This document shows positions 12,090-22,609 of a DNA stretch of 64,000 nt, in pieces. This DNA is from Epiperipatus broadwayi (Eukaryota > Onychophora > Udeonychophora > Euonychophora > Peripatidae): NCBI GenBank assembly GCA_028023455.1, contig JAQFVV010012509.1:808001-872000 (forward strand), given 5' to 3'. Numbering within the stretch: position 1 is the stretch's first letter; every line of letters begins with the position of its first letter. A model generated the notes under the pieces. It had not been told where the DNA came from. It made no database searches and saw only the letters and a program-made list of their open reading frames with translations. The position numbers and the translations under genes are program-made.

Positions 12090-13330
12090 CCCTAAAAGAG
12101 TACATTTTTTTTCTCATTGTTTAATCTTACAAATGACATCTTTCTCATTCTTTTATAATTTCTTAGGATCCAATTTAAGATTTTAGCTATTTATCTATGA
12201 TCAACTCTTTTAGAAATATGCTCAGCTAAGTTCTATTACAATTTCAGTTCTTTAATGATGCCAACAATATCTGACACTTCTCTCATCTAGGTATTTCACT
12301 TTTGATTCCTTGAGATATGATCTCAAGTCTCAGTGTTATACTTTTGTTAAGAGTTGGAGTCTTAAAGCAAGTAAAATACATCTATTAAAATCTTTCCTTT
12401 TCAAACAAGTAGGCATATTTCCTTTTAATATTAATTCTATCAAAAGTACCCCATCCACATTTAATTCTACTATTAATTTCATCCATTATGTTTTCATCTG
12501 CATTAACATCTAATCAAAGTATTTGTAATTTTTAATTTATTCTATTTCATAATTAACAATATTAATTTTCTGCTGAGAAAATCCACGGAGCATTATTTTA
12601 ATCTTTTTGATATGTATTATTTGACTTATTTTCATCTCATAATTTTTCCAATATTATCTGAAGCTCTAAAACATTACTTGCAATTCAGTGACATCATCTA
12701 AAAAATTGAGATGACTTACATAATCTTTATGAATTTTTATTTTCTTAGCTTCCCATTTTAATACTCAAAATATTTCTTGTGAAACTATTGTAAGTTTCAA
12801 AGAACTGAAATAACTTGTATTTTTATCAAGATTAGTTTGTTTAATGTGACCATGTAATGTAATATGCTATTGCATTATGGTTAATATTTTTCAAAATATC
12901 ATATTCTCTTGATGGTCCAAAGTTTTAATCACTGTGGGAATGTTTGTTGAATCAAATTCCTTCTTATAAGTTAAAAATTCAAAACATAATACCAAGTCAT
13001 ATTCATTACTCCTGTTTATATCTTCTATCAAATACTTGAATGTGGTCCACTATAATAAAACTACTTTTAAATTCAATTTACTTTTGGTGGGTTGAATTGA
13101 AGTTCACTATAAATGAACTGTAATTATCTTGGTAAAGATTTTGTAGACCTGATGAAAGACTGGTAGTTCTATAATTGCTAAAATTTTCTTTAGCACCTTT
13201 TTTAAATATGAATATTATTACTGCATTTTTCTAATCATCTGGAATATCTTTCTCATTTAATCATTTGGTCTCAAATGCCAAAATGTTTTATTAATTTATT
13301 CATAAGAAAACTGCAAATTACCTCTTACTT
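12090..13330 (-). pseudogene. Decayed LINE reverse transcriptase (non-LTR retrotransposon)
   Basis: Minus-strand translation across frames recovers the collinear landmarks of one non-LTR reverse transcriptase. From high to low coordinates: a GAKENFSNYRTTSLSS block (the NYRPISLLS region), a LYLAFIDFEKAF-like area that is badly eroded, and LSHLNFLDDVTELQ near 12700, which is the catalytic (F/Y)ADD motif changed to FLDD. Then GNMPTCLKRKDFN, corresponding to the SNLPICLKRKVF tail, and a final WAGHI-like block near 12200. Stops and frameshifts occur throughout and the endonuclease end is absent, so this is a dead 5'-truncated copy. The plus-strand ORF at 12310-12513 is a shadow. It belongs to the same broad lineage as the fragments at 7.9 kb and 58-62.7 kb. 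Confidence 0.75.
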
Positions 13331-13661
13331 ATATTTAAAGGATTATTTTCTTTCCCAGATGCCAATTACAATATATCTCATAGCTTTCATTTTTGTGCAA
13401 ATTAGTTTACCAGTAGCTCGTATAAAATAAAAATACAATTATATCATAGCTTGATTCTTCTTTTTTTCTCTCTCTCAAATGATGAAGCTATAGAATAATT
13501 CCTAGGATATCTTTTGTTTTTTAAAGCAATGTGAGTTTTTATTATTGTATTTTTATATTGGACTATTTCCATATCTAATATGCATACTGAATGTATTTAG
13601 AATTTTTTTTTTTTTTATTTAAATATTCCAAATATATTCAACTGTTAGTAATAGCACATCA

Positions 13662-13735
13662 AACAGGTTAGTATATACACAACACTTTGAGAGGTATTCT
13701 CCCCTCTTCTTCAGGTGTTGCTGGTCTGACCAGTA
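13662..13735 (-). ncRNA. Decayed hammerhead ribozyme motif, R3 left arm
   Basis: On the minus strand: core box CTGAAGA (13708-13714, fits CUGANGA), a helix II made by AGAGG and CCTCT, then CAAAG where GAAA(C) is expected, then TGTTGTGTATATA. Comparing both arms suggests an ancestral GAAACGTT with its CpGs mutated, which would give the self-complementary ACGT helix III known from some animal hammerheads. Helix I (ACAC with GTGT) is short. Cleavage is not expected because the invariant G12 is lost. Confidence 0.45.
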
Positions 13736-13737
13736 CT

Positions 13738-13822
13738 AGCATGGGATTCAAACCTGGACCCTTAGATTCTTGAGTATGGACTTTTAAGATAATGCTCGAA
13801 CCAACTGAGCCATCCAGCCAAA
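13738..13822 (-). ncRNA. tRNA-like Pol III promoter region in R3 centre
   Basis: Minus-strand A box TGGCTCAGTTGG (13801-13812) matches the TRGCNNAGYNGG consensus at all 12 positions. The B box GGTTTGAATCC (13744-13754) matches GGTTCRANNCC at 10 of 11. The spacing of about 45 bp suits a type II tRNA or a SINE head. A 5' TGGCTGGA and a 3' CATGCTAG do not form a good acceptor stem, so this is a SINE-type promoter and not a functional tRNA gene. It reads directly into the left-arm hammerhead. Confidence 0.75.
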
Positions 13823-13827
13823 GACAA

Positions 13828-13895
13828 TAGTCAGGCCAGCAACATCTGAAGAAGAGGGGAGAATAATATCTCTCAAAACATTGTGCATATAACCT
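13828..13895 (+). ncRNA. Decayed hammerhead ribozyme motif, R3 right arm
   Basis: Plus strand: CTGAAGA at 13846-13852, helix II from AGAG and CTCT around a loop, then CAAAACATTGTG where GAAACGTTGTG is inferred. The differences from the left arm fall mainly at CpG-derived positions. The conserved position G12 is A, so the copy should be inactive. Confidence 0.45.
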
Positions 13896-14029
13896 GTATG
13901 AAGTGTTATTACTAATAGTTGAATGTATTTGGAATATTTAAGTAAAGTTAAATTTTTTTCTAAAGACCTTCAATATGCAGATTAAATGATGGAAATATAG
14001 TCCAATATAAAAATGCAACTAGAACACGA

Positions 14030-14650
14030 TCATCACAAACCTTCAGGGAAACACTGCGTTTTTGTTAATTGTTATTATGAACATATTATAATAAATTTAT
14101 TATCTCAGATTATGCTTTAGGAAAAGCTTAACTCAAAAATCTTTTGAAAAATTATTCTCAACTTATATTGCAATGAAAAGAAAAATATGACCATATAAAG
14201 CAATTACAAAATATATTAATAATGAGTTTTCTAAAAATGCACAGGACTATCAGAAAGTCACAGATTCAATTCTCAGAGCTGTACTATTTACTATTAATAA
14301 TATGAATTATCTTTTATATATGTTTTAAACTTAAGAGTAAGTAAATGGAAGAATGAAATTCAAACTATCTCCATTACTTTGGTTTCCTATATTGATTCTC
14401 ATACTAAATGAGTAATCACTAGTATTTGGTTTGAGTTTTTTCTTTTTTACTGAATTTTTATTCACAAATAGTTGAACATCCAATGGCTTATAAGGTAGGC
14501 TACTGGAAAATAATAATAAAAAGAGCATTCTGATAACTTTTCAATATATAGAAAAATATTAACTTTCATCTTCATTAAGAACATCATTTTACATCATTAG
14601 GCATTTCCTATATAACAATCCATGGATATACTATAGAATACATATATTAT
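14030..14650. other. AT-rich sequence without recognisable genes
   Basis: No feature recognised; the minus ORF at 14331-14528 lacks domain similarity that I can see. Confidence 0.4.
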
Positions 14651-14816
14651 TAAACATTCTAGCTACTAAACATCACATGACCACCACCTTTTATGCTTGT
14701 GTATAACTGTTGTTAAAACAGGCAAAACTCACTATATGTATTGCCACTCATAGCAAGCTAGAGTAATCAATGGATGCCAGAAGGCTTGTGCATAAAATCC
14801 CCATCTAGTGCCTACT

Positions 14817-14877
14817 CATCCAACATCCCCAGACTAGTTTCTGGCTTGTAGCCTTCATCAGTGAGGAGCCTTGGATC
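14817..14877 (-). ncRNA. Hammerhead ribozyme motif, R1 left arm (best preserved)
   Basis: Minus strand, in order: helix I 5' strand ATCCAA-GGC-TCCTCA, core CTGATGA (14861 down to 14855), helix II GGC-TACAA-GCC, core GAAA, helix III ACTAGT (14833-14838), C17, then helix I 3' strand TGGGGA-TG-TTGGAT. ATCCAA pairs fully with TTGGAT and TCCTCA pairs with TGGGGA (one G-U), separated by an internal loop where tertiary contacts usually lie. Predicted cleavage is after the base complementary to 14832. Helix III is self-complementary, so activity would need two ribozymes pairing, as described for dimeric animal hammerheads. The A-A juxtaposition at 10.1/11.1 is a weakness. Confidence 0.8.
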
Positions 14878-15117
14878 TGAGAACACTGCACCTAGATCTT
14901 AGGATCTAATGCAACCCTTCAACAACCACTTTTTATCTCCATTTAACTAAAAAACTATGAGTCTTAAACTGAAAACACCTTAATGTATAAGCTAATGGGA
15001 TTGGATTGAAATCATTAAAGGGTTTTCAGTTTAAGACTCAGTTTTGTAGTTAAATGGAGATAAAGTGTTTGCTGGAAGGTTGCATTAGATCCTAAAATCT
15101 AGGTGCAGTGCTCTCAG

Positions 15118-15175
15118 ATCCAAGGCTCTCACTGATGAAGGCCACAAGCCAGAAACTAGTCTGGGGATATTGGAT
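15118..15175 (+). ncRNA. Hammerhead ribozyme motif, R1 right arm
   Basis: Plus strand: CTGATGA at 15132-15138, helix II GGC-CACAA-GCC, GAAA at 15152-15155, helix III ACTAGT 15155-15160, predicted cleavage between 15161 and 15162. Helix I pairs ATCCAA with TTGGAT distally. The proximal part is weaker than in the left arm because one base of TCCTCA is lost (GCTCTCA). Both catalytic core boxes are intact. Confidence 0.75.
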
Positions 15176-15294
15176 GAGTAGGCACCAGATGGGGATTTTA
15201 TGCACAAGCCTTCTGGCATCCATTGACTACTTTAGCTTGCTGTGTGTGGCAATACGTATAGTGAGTTTTGCCTGTTTTAATTCTAGCTACTGTC

Positions 15295-17320
15295 ATACAT
15301 GCATTATTAGTCATTTCTTATATAATAATTATGGGTTATCCTGTATCATATTTACTACTTATATAAACCCATATATGTTTAATTCATTTTGTAGAATTCA
15401 TAAATAAAACAAACGAAAATTAGATATTCAAAATCCTTGATGCTTTTATGGGGTATTAAAAGTTGGCAACTTTTAAAACATACTCTTCTGAAAAGTAATC
15501 AGTTGACTACAACGAATTTTTAAAGTAATTTAAACTATAATCAAACAATAATCAATATTGTAAACATTCATTTTATTCGTAATTTTTAATTCTTAATGAC
15601 AATGAAATTTCAGGTTTAAGTTTATACCTTGCATCATTATTTATTTTATATCGCTCGCAGAAAACACTTTCAACATTAATTCTCACGATACTGTTTATAT
15701 AAAAAGAAGATATTTTTGTTATAAGTAAAAAAAAAATAGAAACATTAGAAATTCATGTTACAGGAAATGTATTTTTTTTTTAACTAAAAAAAAAAAAAAA
15801 GTTGACGAAACAGGTTATATGTAGAACCTATTTCTTAAGAATTCTTTTAATGAATTCTTTGTTAGCAAAAAAATATACATACTGAATATGAATATGAAAA
15901 TGGCTGCAAACTAAATATCACTGGCATGATTTAATAGCAGATGTGCAATAATAAATGTTATTACGAATTAATTTAATGTGTTCAGGACTTATAAACTGCA
16001 TGCATTAGTAGCTACTTTTAAATGAGAATGATCGTTCAAATTCTAGAAGAAAAACGATAGAATAATAATATGGTAAAACAAAAAAAAATCAAAGAATACA
16101 AAAGATGCATATAAAAGAAGTCATTTTAAAAAATTGATCATATTAAAAAAGGTTACCATACCCAGTCTCCTAAGGAGGTCCATAGATAGTAAATATTTTA
16201 ACTAATAATAACTACTCAAGAATAATTGACCAAGACATTATTGTTGGATTGTCATTGGTTAATTCTTCTAAATATCATGACATTGATAGCTTATTTATCT
16301 TTTATACATATTAACAAAAGCTTCATTTTATTTTTATAATATAAAAGTGTAATCTCATATACGATGGGCCTCAGTATAACCCTGACTGGTGACATATAGA
16401 TAAGGCAATTAACGGTCAGTATAACCCTGACTGGTGACATATAGATAAGGCAATTAACGGTGCATTCACACTGCAACCTTATCCTGGTAACTAATTTAAT
16501 GGATATAAAGTAATCCATACTAATCACAGAAATTCTTTATAGTACTGAGAAAAGAAATGTCATACATTATAAATAAGCTATTTACAATTTAGCTTATAAA
16601 GAAAAGAATATATACATACTTTTTAATTAAGAATTGGATTCATGGATCAGAATATTGATACAGGTCATTGATATGATCCAAATACTAATCATTATAAAAT
16701 TAGCTTAACTTTTCTATTTTATTTAAGACTTTTAGTAATGGTAAAAATTAAATAGAATTACAATGATATCCGTTTGATATTTATCATTACTAATAAAGAT
16801 TATAATTCCTGACTATACTTTTAAACAATAATAAATTACTAGATAAGTAGAAACTAATTATTTAGAATAAAATTAACAATTTAGAACTATTTATAATGAT
16901 GTTAATTCAGCTTTTGAATATGGAATTTGGCTATATGCCTGTTTATATATATTTTTCTTTTTTATTTCTTCTTAATGCAGTTTAATAATGACATATAGCT
17001 GTAATTAGACTCAAGATTACTAGCAAATAGTTGACAGAATACTTTTTTGTTTAGTGACCCTTTATAATGTTTGTTGAGGCTTCCAATTTTAATAATCTAG
17101 AAATGATTAATTATAGTGGAAGAGTATAGTTTATATAGCAAAACTATAGATTTATAGGCCTTCTTGTCATGAACAGATTGGCATTAATAGCAATTCTTAT
17201 TGCTTTTCTTTTTCTGAACTCAAAAACTAAAAGACTTAATTATCTATGTTTTTCTATATACAGGTCTTAATTTTTTTTATAAAAATGTAGATGTTGCTTT
17301 TAATAATTTTTATTAGTCAT
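15295..17320. other. AT-rich sequence with one short tandem duplication
   Basis: No genes recognised. Poly(A) and poly(T) runs occur near 15770-15800. The only structured item is the 45 bp duplication at 16371-16460. Short ORFs show no domains. Confidence 0.4.
16371..16460. repeat. 45 bp exact tandem duplication
   Basis: Two units, 16371-16415 and 16416-16460, appear identical. Each begins TCAGTATAACCCTGACTGG and ends GGCAATTAACGG. The antisense ORF 16291-16527 runs through both, giving a duplicated peptide; this is a by-product of the 45 bp (15-codon) period and not evidence of coding. Confidence 0.9.
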
Positions 17321-17324
17321 TTAT

Positions 17325-17865
17325 TAGATTAGAGATTATCTAATAATGAATAATATTTCTATTGTGTAATTTTCATTACACCACTCTTCCACATGGAAGG
17401 GACTAGTTTCTATCTGCTTTTAACACCTTGTGGATGGATGTAATCATAAATGCATAATCAAAAACATGTGAAAAAGATATACCCAAAATGCACATTTAAT
17501 GCTGAACCAGTTCTCAATTGGCCCAGACCACAATCTCTTACACATATCTTTATTATTAAGTGATTTGCATCAAAATTGTAAGAGCTGCACATTTGACACT
17601 TATCAATTAAATTATAGTAATTAGCTACCTATATACTAAACAATGATAAAGATAAAAATTGTGGTCTGAGCCAACTGATAAGTACTGATTCATCATAAAA
17701 TGGGCATCTTAGGGATCATAGATCTTTTTCACTTATCTTTGGTCATCCCTCCACAAGGTGTTAAAAGTAAATAGAAATTAGTATCTACCTTGCATGAGAG
17801 TGGTGTAGTGAATATTTACACTTCAGAAATATTACTTATTATTAGAGACTGCTTTTCTCTTTACT
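17325..17865. mobile_element. Inverted-repeat element related to R2, with decayed hammerheads
   Basis: Arms of about 230 bp (17325-17560 and 17635-17865) are inverted copies, sharing TTACACCACTCT / AGAGTGGTGTAG, AACACCTTGTGGA / TCCACAAGGTGTT and AGACCACAAT / ATTGTGGTCTGAG. Inside each arm, next to the centre, lies an R2-type hammerhead area. The plus-strand copy reads CTGATAA (17675-17681), then GTACTGATTCATCAT, then AAAA. The minus-strand copy reads TTGAGAA, then CTGGTTCAGCAT, then TAAA. All core boxes are mutated, so this is an old relative of R2. Confidence 0.65.
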
Positions 17866-18336
17866 TATACTTTATATCAAAAATTTCCCAAGAACAGAAT
17901 AAATTGAATTAATCAAGATTAATTAATATAAATATTTTAAATTAAATCTTGTTTATAATAAACAAAAATAGAAATATAAAAAGACAAGATAATAATTATT
18001 GTCTATGCTTAATCTTATGTTATATTACAAATGAATTGCTATATTCTGTTTTAAAAGTTTACTTCCTGTTATATATAAATACATACAAAAACTGATAAGT
18101 AAAGCTTTAATAGAGAAGTTATAAATAAATTATAATAATAAGCTGAATGTTTTCGAGGATCTATGCCTCATAATCATAGCTTTCTTAAAAATATATGCAA
18201 AGATATTTAAATTAGCACATGTGAAGTGGCCCATTTTTTCAATATATAAAGCAAGTGTCTTTTCTATTTATAGCATTAATATTTCCATTAATGTAGGATG
18301 CTTCTTTTATTTTTCTCTTATGATTATTCGATTCTG

Positions 18337-18790
18337 TGCATATATTACCCCACATGTAGTATATTCCATTTCATGCCCTCAAGATGGATGCCAAGCTGTA
18401 TATTACGGTGAAACTAAAGCTACTAGACTTGCTCAACATCTGTACACTTACAATAGAGCTCAGAAGAACAACAATACATCTTCTGTATTTTTAGAGTATG
18501 CCATGAAATCTGGACACAATTTTACACCTGCTAATCCTATAATTATATACACAGAATCAAATGGTCATAAGAGAAAAAACTGGAATCTTTGGATTAATTA
18601 GACTGTCAATAATGATGAACTACATAGTCTGGACAATGAGATGCCATCTGATATGTGGGAAGAATAACGGTAATTTATACAATGAATTTTTATGTAAGAT
18701 CAGGGCTGTCAGAAAGAGGGATCATATGATCTCACTGGAAAGAATCTATAATGATACCTGGAAGCTTGTGGTGTTGCCAGAATAGTTTTT
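18337..18790 (+). pseudogene. Penelope-like element C-terminus (GIY-YIG endonuclease fragment)
   Basis: From 18350 the frame reads VVYSISCPQDGCQAVYYGET followed by KATRLAQHL, then FLEYAMKSGHNF. This is the GIY-YIG nuclease domain that follows the reverse transcriptase in Penelope-like elements. It has the YSI and YYGET strands (family GIY and YIG), the preceding CX4C pair, the catalytic-type Arg (R69 of the 126-residue ORF beginning at 18221), H73 and H99. After a stop at 18599-18601 the same frame continues as TVNNDELHSLDNEMPSDMW, the usual tail of these proteins, so the stop is a mutation. The upstream part (18221-18336) does not look like the element, so the copy is 5' truncated. It is the only trace of a Penelope protein in the window. 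Confidence 0.75.
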
Positions 18791-19140
18791 GCTTCAGGGC
18801 TGGCAGGCCTCCTTCACAGTCTGTCTGAAAGTCACTCTACATAAACCACTAAGATGGTTCTGGCCATGGTTAGGTATGCCCAGTTCAAGGGATTGAAAGC
18901 CAAAGGATCAGCCCTCGTATATTGGTCGGAAGGCTGGAGAATGTGTATGGTTTTCCTACTCGTTTTGTCAAGTAAAGATGCCAAACTCTCAATTTTAGAG
19001 AAATGATAAGACTGTTGAAAAGAGTGTATGTTGTTCAAACTGTCAGAATGCTCATCATGACTCAAGATAATTTGTTTTTTCACTTTGTATTTCCTCTACT
19101 ATTTTGTTTTGTATTCAAAGGCAATAAATTTATTTTTGAA
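18791..19140 (+). other. Probable 3' untranslated end of the Penelope-like fragment
   Basis: Follows the GIY-YIG remnant and has higher GC than its surroundings up to about 19070. It ends with a polyadenylation signal AATAAA at 19123-19128. No ORF with recognisable content; the antisense ORF 18832-19083 is a shadow. Confidence 0.4.
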
Positions 19141-19144
19141 AATA

Positions 19145-21530
19145 AGTAGCATTTTTAAAACATTCAAAAAGTTAAAATCCTCTAATCGTAGCTACCTTTT
19201 CATCATTATTTTCTTGTGATCTTTTTAAAGAGTTTAATAATGAGGGATTATTTTTTTTTTTTAAGATAAAATTGAGCTTGGATTTGTATTTACAACATGT
19301 ATTCTATTAGTTAGTCAGTATCACATGAAGTATCAAGTGGTGAATATATACATATTATCAAGCAGTTATTTTCATAACTAAGTTTTATTTCTATTTGTTT
19401 TTATTGGTAGAGATAGAATAGAAAAGTCAAATTTTAACCAAACAAATGAAAGAATTTAAGATTTCATTCTACATTTTCTTTTTTTTTTAAAAAACTATTA
19501 CAACTATAAATGTTCATAATATTTCTTTAAAGCGTTCATGGATCCTGACTGAAAATATGCAGAGTGCAGATCACCAGCTACTTAAAACTCTATAAAAGAT
19601 CTTCCTCTTCCTTTGTAACATTTTTATTTACTGATAACAGATTTAAACCAAGAACTGCTATAAAACTAATATTTCAAATTATTACTTTATACATATTGCA
19701 ATCATCATGGTAAAAGAACATTATTTCAAGCATTTAGGGAGCAATAAGGGACTTCTCAAATATAGTACTATGCCAAATAGGTTTTGATTGATCAGAATAT
19801 CATTCACATTTCCTAAAGTCATTTGTAAACTTGACAACAAATAATAATAATAGTTTTAAAATGGATAGCAGGTTGTGTATTGAATATCTACTAATATTAT
19901 GATTAAATTTTATTGTAAAACTAGGATTGTTTTTTATCTTAAGGTCTTCATTCACTTAAACTAATGTGACCTGATCATCAAGAGCCTAGTATTCCATCAA
20001 TCATCATCCCTCTCTCTGCAGTAACTGTGACAATGGATTCCTCACTGTTGATTAATTAGCAATTATGGTTTCATTTTTTTCCACTAACTTTTTATTCTTT
20101 GTCTTTCTTCCTTCTGGAATTAAAATGGCCATATTTATTTATGAATAATTACTAATTGAAATCGTAATGACTTAACAAATCGCTTTTGTGTGTGTATATA
20201 TATAAATCAAATCATTTTACCTCCTTATAATGATAGTTGTTTATATCAATATAGTTATTTCTTATAATTTCTCTCTCTCTCCGTTGCTGTAGTAAATTAT
20301 TTTATATTGCATTTACCATAAAATTTGTTTTGGAATTTGAAATAAAATGGTAGTTAATAGTTTGTTTCTGATTTTGGGAATTAGAATCATGCATTCAATA
20401 TGAGACTAGATGTTCTACTAAGACCCTTAGAATAAAAGATATTTAGTTTTTTATTTTTGGAGGGAGGCAGAGAGAAATAGATTTGATCTCAGCCGGTTCA
20501 TAAACTGTAATAGTTCATACTATTGCTTTACCACTCATAAATAATAGACCATTTTTGTATAAAGTAGAAGCATCCATAACAAACGTTTCTAAAATGCCAT
20601 AAGTGAATTTATGTTGAAACTATTTGCATGTGAACACACACAAACATATGCACTTTATTTAACATACAAATTAATTTTATAAAGCATATAAACACACATT
20701 TATAGATCTGATTTCTTTTTTTTAAAGATATACTTAAACTTCCACTCCATCACACATTCTTGAAACATGAATAAAGATATCTGAGAGATGTTTTTATTCA
20801 CGTGCTTCAATAATGTATGGTAGAGTGAAAGTTTTAAGAAAATCTACAAAATATAAATGAAAAATGAGAGATGAAATGAGTTATTCCATATGTTTATATT
20901 TAATTTAACTGAGATTTAAAGTTTATATCTGAGCTAGAGATAATCTCTAGTTTAATAAATAATTAGTAACAATCATTAAAGTATTTATCTGAAATGACTA
21001 GTGCAAAAGTTATGAGTACAGAGATGTTTAATATTTGTAAATCGAAGTATAATTTACAATTAACTAATGGACATATTATTAATATAAATAATAATTTGCT
21101 ACAATTTATTTTAGTGTTGCTTTTATATTGGGGGGGGGGGGCATTGGTATAATTTTAAGCATATTCTATCAAATACTTATGATTTGCCCATACATAAGCG
21201 TTTGGGTTCGAAAAGATAAATGGATTCATTCAATCTTTTCCAAAGACTTATCTTGTGTTTGAAGTGGGAGTATTCATTTATTGTTCTACAAAGCCAGGTG
21301 CAATAGCTTAATGCTGATTATTATATTACAGTTTATAAACATCGCACTATATAAAATAAATAGTTTATTTACTATCAGTATGTTATAATAGAAATTATAC
21401 CAAATATAATTTCAAATATTTTAATATAAATTAGATCATCAACAAGCCTAAAAAGATTATTTTCATTTATGTATTACCTTTAAAACTATCACAAATTTCC
21501 ATTTACTCCCCATCAAAAAAAAAGCATTAA
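19145..21530. other. AT-rich sequence; one candidate conserved block
   Basis: No genes or repeat families recognised. 19940-20160 stands out by balanced composition. It includes homeodomain-type GTTGATTAATTAGC and an AT-rich MEF2-like ATATTTATTTATG, so it may be regulatory. A G12 run is at about 21130-21141. Confidence 0.35.
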
Positions 21531-21532
21531 AA

Positions 21533-21747
21533 ATTATAAATAACTTCACAAACTTCTTTTCAAAAACTTTATTTCCATATATAAACTATACAAACATATA
21601 TATAAAATCACATATACATTTCCAACGTTTCAAGTGGTTTTTTTTTTTTTGAAATGTTGGAAATGTATAACATGTGATAACATATGCTCATATAGTTTAT
21701 ATATGGAAATAAAGTTTTTGAAAAGAAGTTTGTGAAGTTATTTATAA
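21533..21747. mobile_element. Near-perfect hairpin (foldback) element
   Basis: Arms of about 100 bp: ATTATAAATAACTTCACAAA at the left end is matched by its complement at 21728-21747, and the arms pair almost throughout with only short insertions. The loop is a T run at 21637-21650. Near the loop the left arm complement reads GAAACGTTGGAAATG and the right arm GAAATGTTGGAAATG, resembling the GAAA-helix III part of R3-type hammerheads. The CTGANGA box is replaced by the T/A run. Recent, given the low arm divergence. Confidence 0.75.
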
Positions 21748-21749
21748 TG

Positions 21750-22370
21750 TTGGAAAACATATATATTTTAAAGAAGAAAGTGATTGTTTAATTTGTTATT
21801 GTAATATATATTGTAAAAATAATAAATAAAACAAAACTTTTTATTATTATTGTGCAATTAACACTATTTATATGACTATTGAATTTATCATACATATGAG
21901 ACTAAATCACAAAAATATTATAGCATAACTAACAAAATGGTTTAATTTTAATTAGTATAAAATGTACATTTTCCAAAAAGTTGCACATAGAATGTAGATA
22001 TAATAAAACTATGTAGATTATCCATAAAAATGCTATCCTATAGACAGCGTTGCATAAAATATTGTATTGTAAGTGATCGCATTACACTGAAAATAACAAT
22101 ACATTGTATTGGATACCTGACCATTTGGAAAAACTGTAATTTTGAACAAGAGAATCATGAATAAAAGAATATCTGTTAATAACTCAAGTGTAGCACAATT
22201 AACTTAGGAAGATATAGAATCAACATCAAGAAATTTTTTTTATTCCAATTTTCTTTTGTGATAGCTACTTTTTTTTTATACAGTTGATCTCTCAAATTCT
22301 GGATATAAAAAATAAATAAATCTGACATTAAAAGATTAAAAAGAAATCTATCTCACTTGATATTATACAA
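21750..22370. other. AT-rich sequence without recognisable genes
   Basis: No feature recognised. Confidence 0.35.
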
Positions 22371-22604
22371 GACAGATCAGATTTTAATTTGGCTCAAGCA
22401 AATTTGAAAACTGTCTGTTTAAAATCTGCTCTCTCCTTAGATAAAATTTCATCAACTGTTTCAACAATTCCAACTTTCTATAATAATGAGGCAATATCAC
22501 AGACTTTGGACTACAACATAATTTCTCTAGCTCACACTTTGCCTGAATTAGATAGAATTTCTCTTAATCATTTCTTGAGTTTGGGAACATTGAGTAATCG
22601 ATAG
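22371..22604 (+). other. Possible coding-like fragment, unidentified
   Basis: A 71-codon stretch from 22389 to the stop at 22602-22604 (open upstream to about 22371) has unusually even amino-acid content for this AT-rich DNA: ALSLDKISSTVSTIPTFYNN and LAHTLPELDRISLNH. It is the least low-complexity ORF among those without a transposon match. No domain is recognised. It could be a relic of a mobile element or chance; a host terminal exon is possible but no polyadenylation signal is obvious just downstream. Confidence 0.2.
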
Positions 22605-22609
22605 GCATT

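Larger units (their letters stand above)
13540..14022. mobile_element. R3 palindromic element with tRNA-like centre
   Basis: Two arms of about 180 bp (13540-13730 and 13834-14020) are inverted copies, sharing for example ATTTTTATATTGGACTAT at the outer ends and GAAGAAGAGGGGAGAATA near the centre. The spacer between them holds a tRNA-like sequence on the minus strand. Each arm carries a decayed hammerhead motif, listed separately. The arms differ at many sites, several of them CpG transitions, so the element is old. No clear target-site duplication was found. It would fold into a very long hairpin if transcribed. Confidence 0.75.
14668..15279. mobile_element. R1 element, long inverted dimer with two hammerheads
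   Basis: Best-preserved R1 locus. It is a 612 bp head-to-head palindrome centred near 14990, with arms running outward to AAACAGGCAAAACTCACTAT on the left and its complement on the right. The left side extends further, to AAACATCACATGACCACC. A 12 bp duplication ATTCTAGCTACT flanks it exactly (14656-14667 and 15280-15291). Each arm encodes a hammerhead motif pointing outward. Inverted, partly duplicated copies with variable ends are typical of Penelope-like elements and of non-autonomous retrozymes. The plus ORF 15108-15407 is a shadow. Confidence 0.85.

Noticed and set aside
18221-18336. N-terminal 39 codons of the 126-codon ORF as part of the Penelope protein
   Set aside because: Low-complexity hydrophobic residues unlike the thumb or linker before a GIY-YIG domain; the recognisable similarity begins near 18350.
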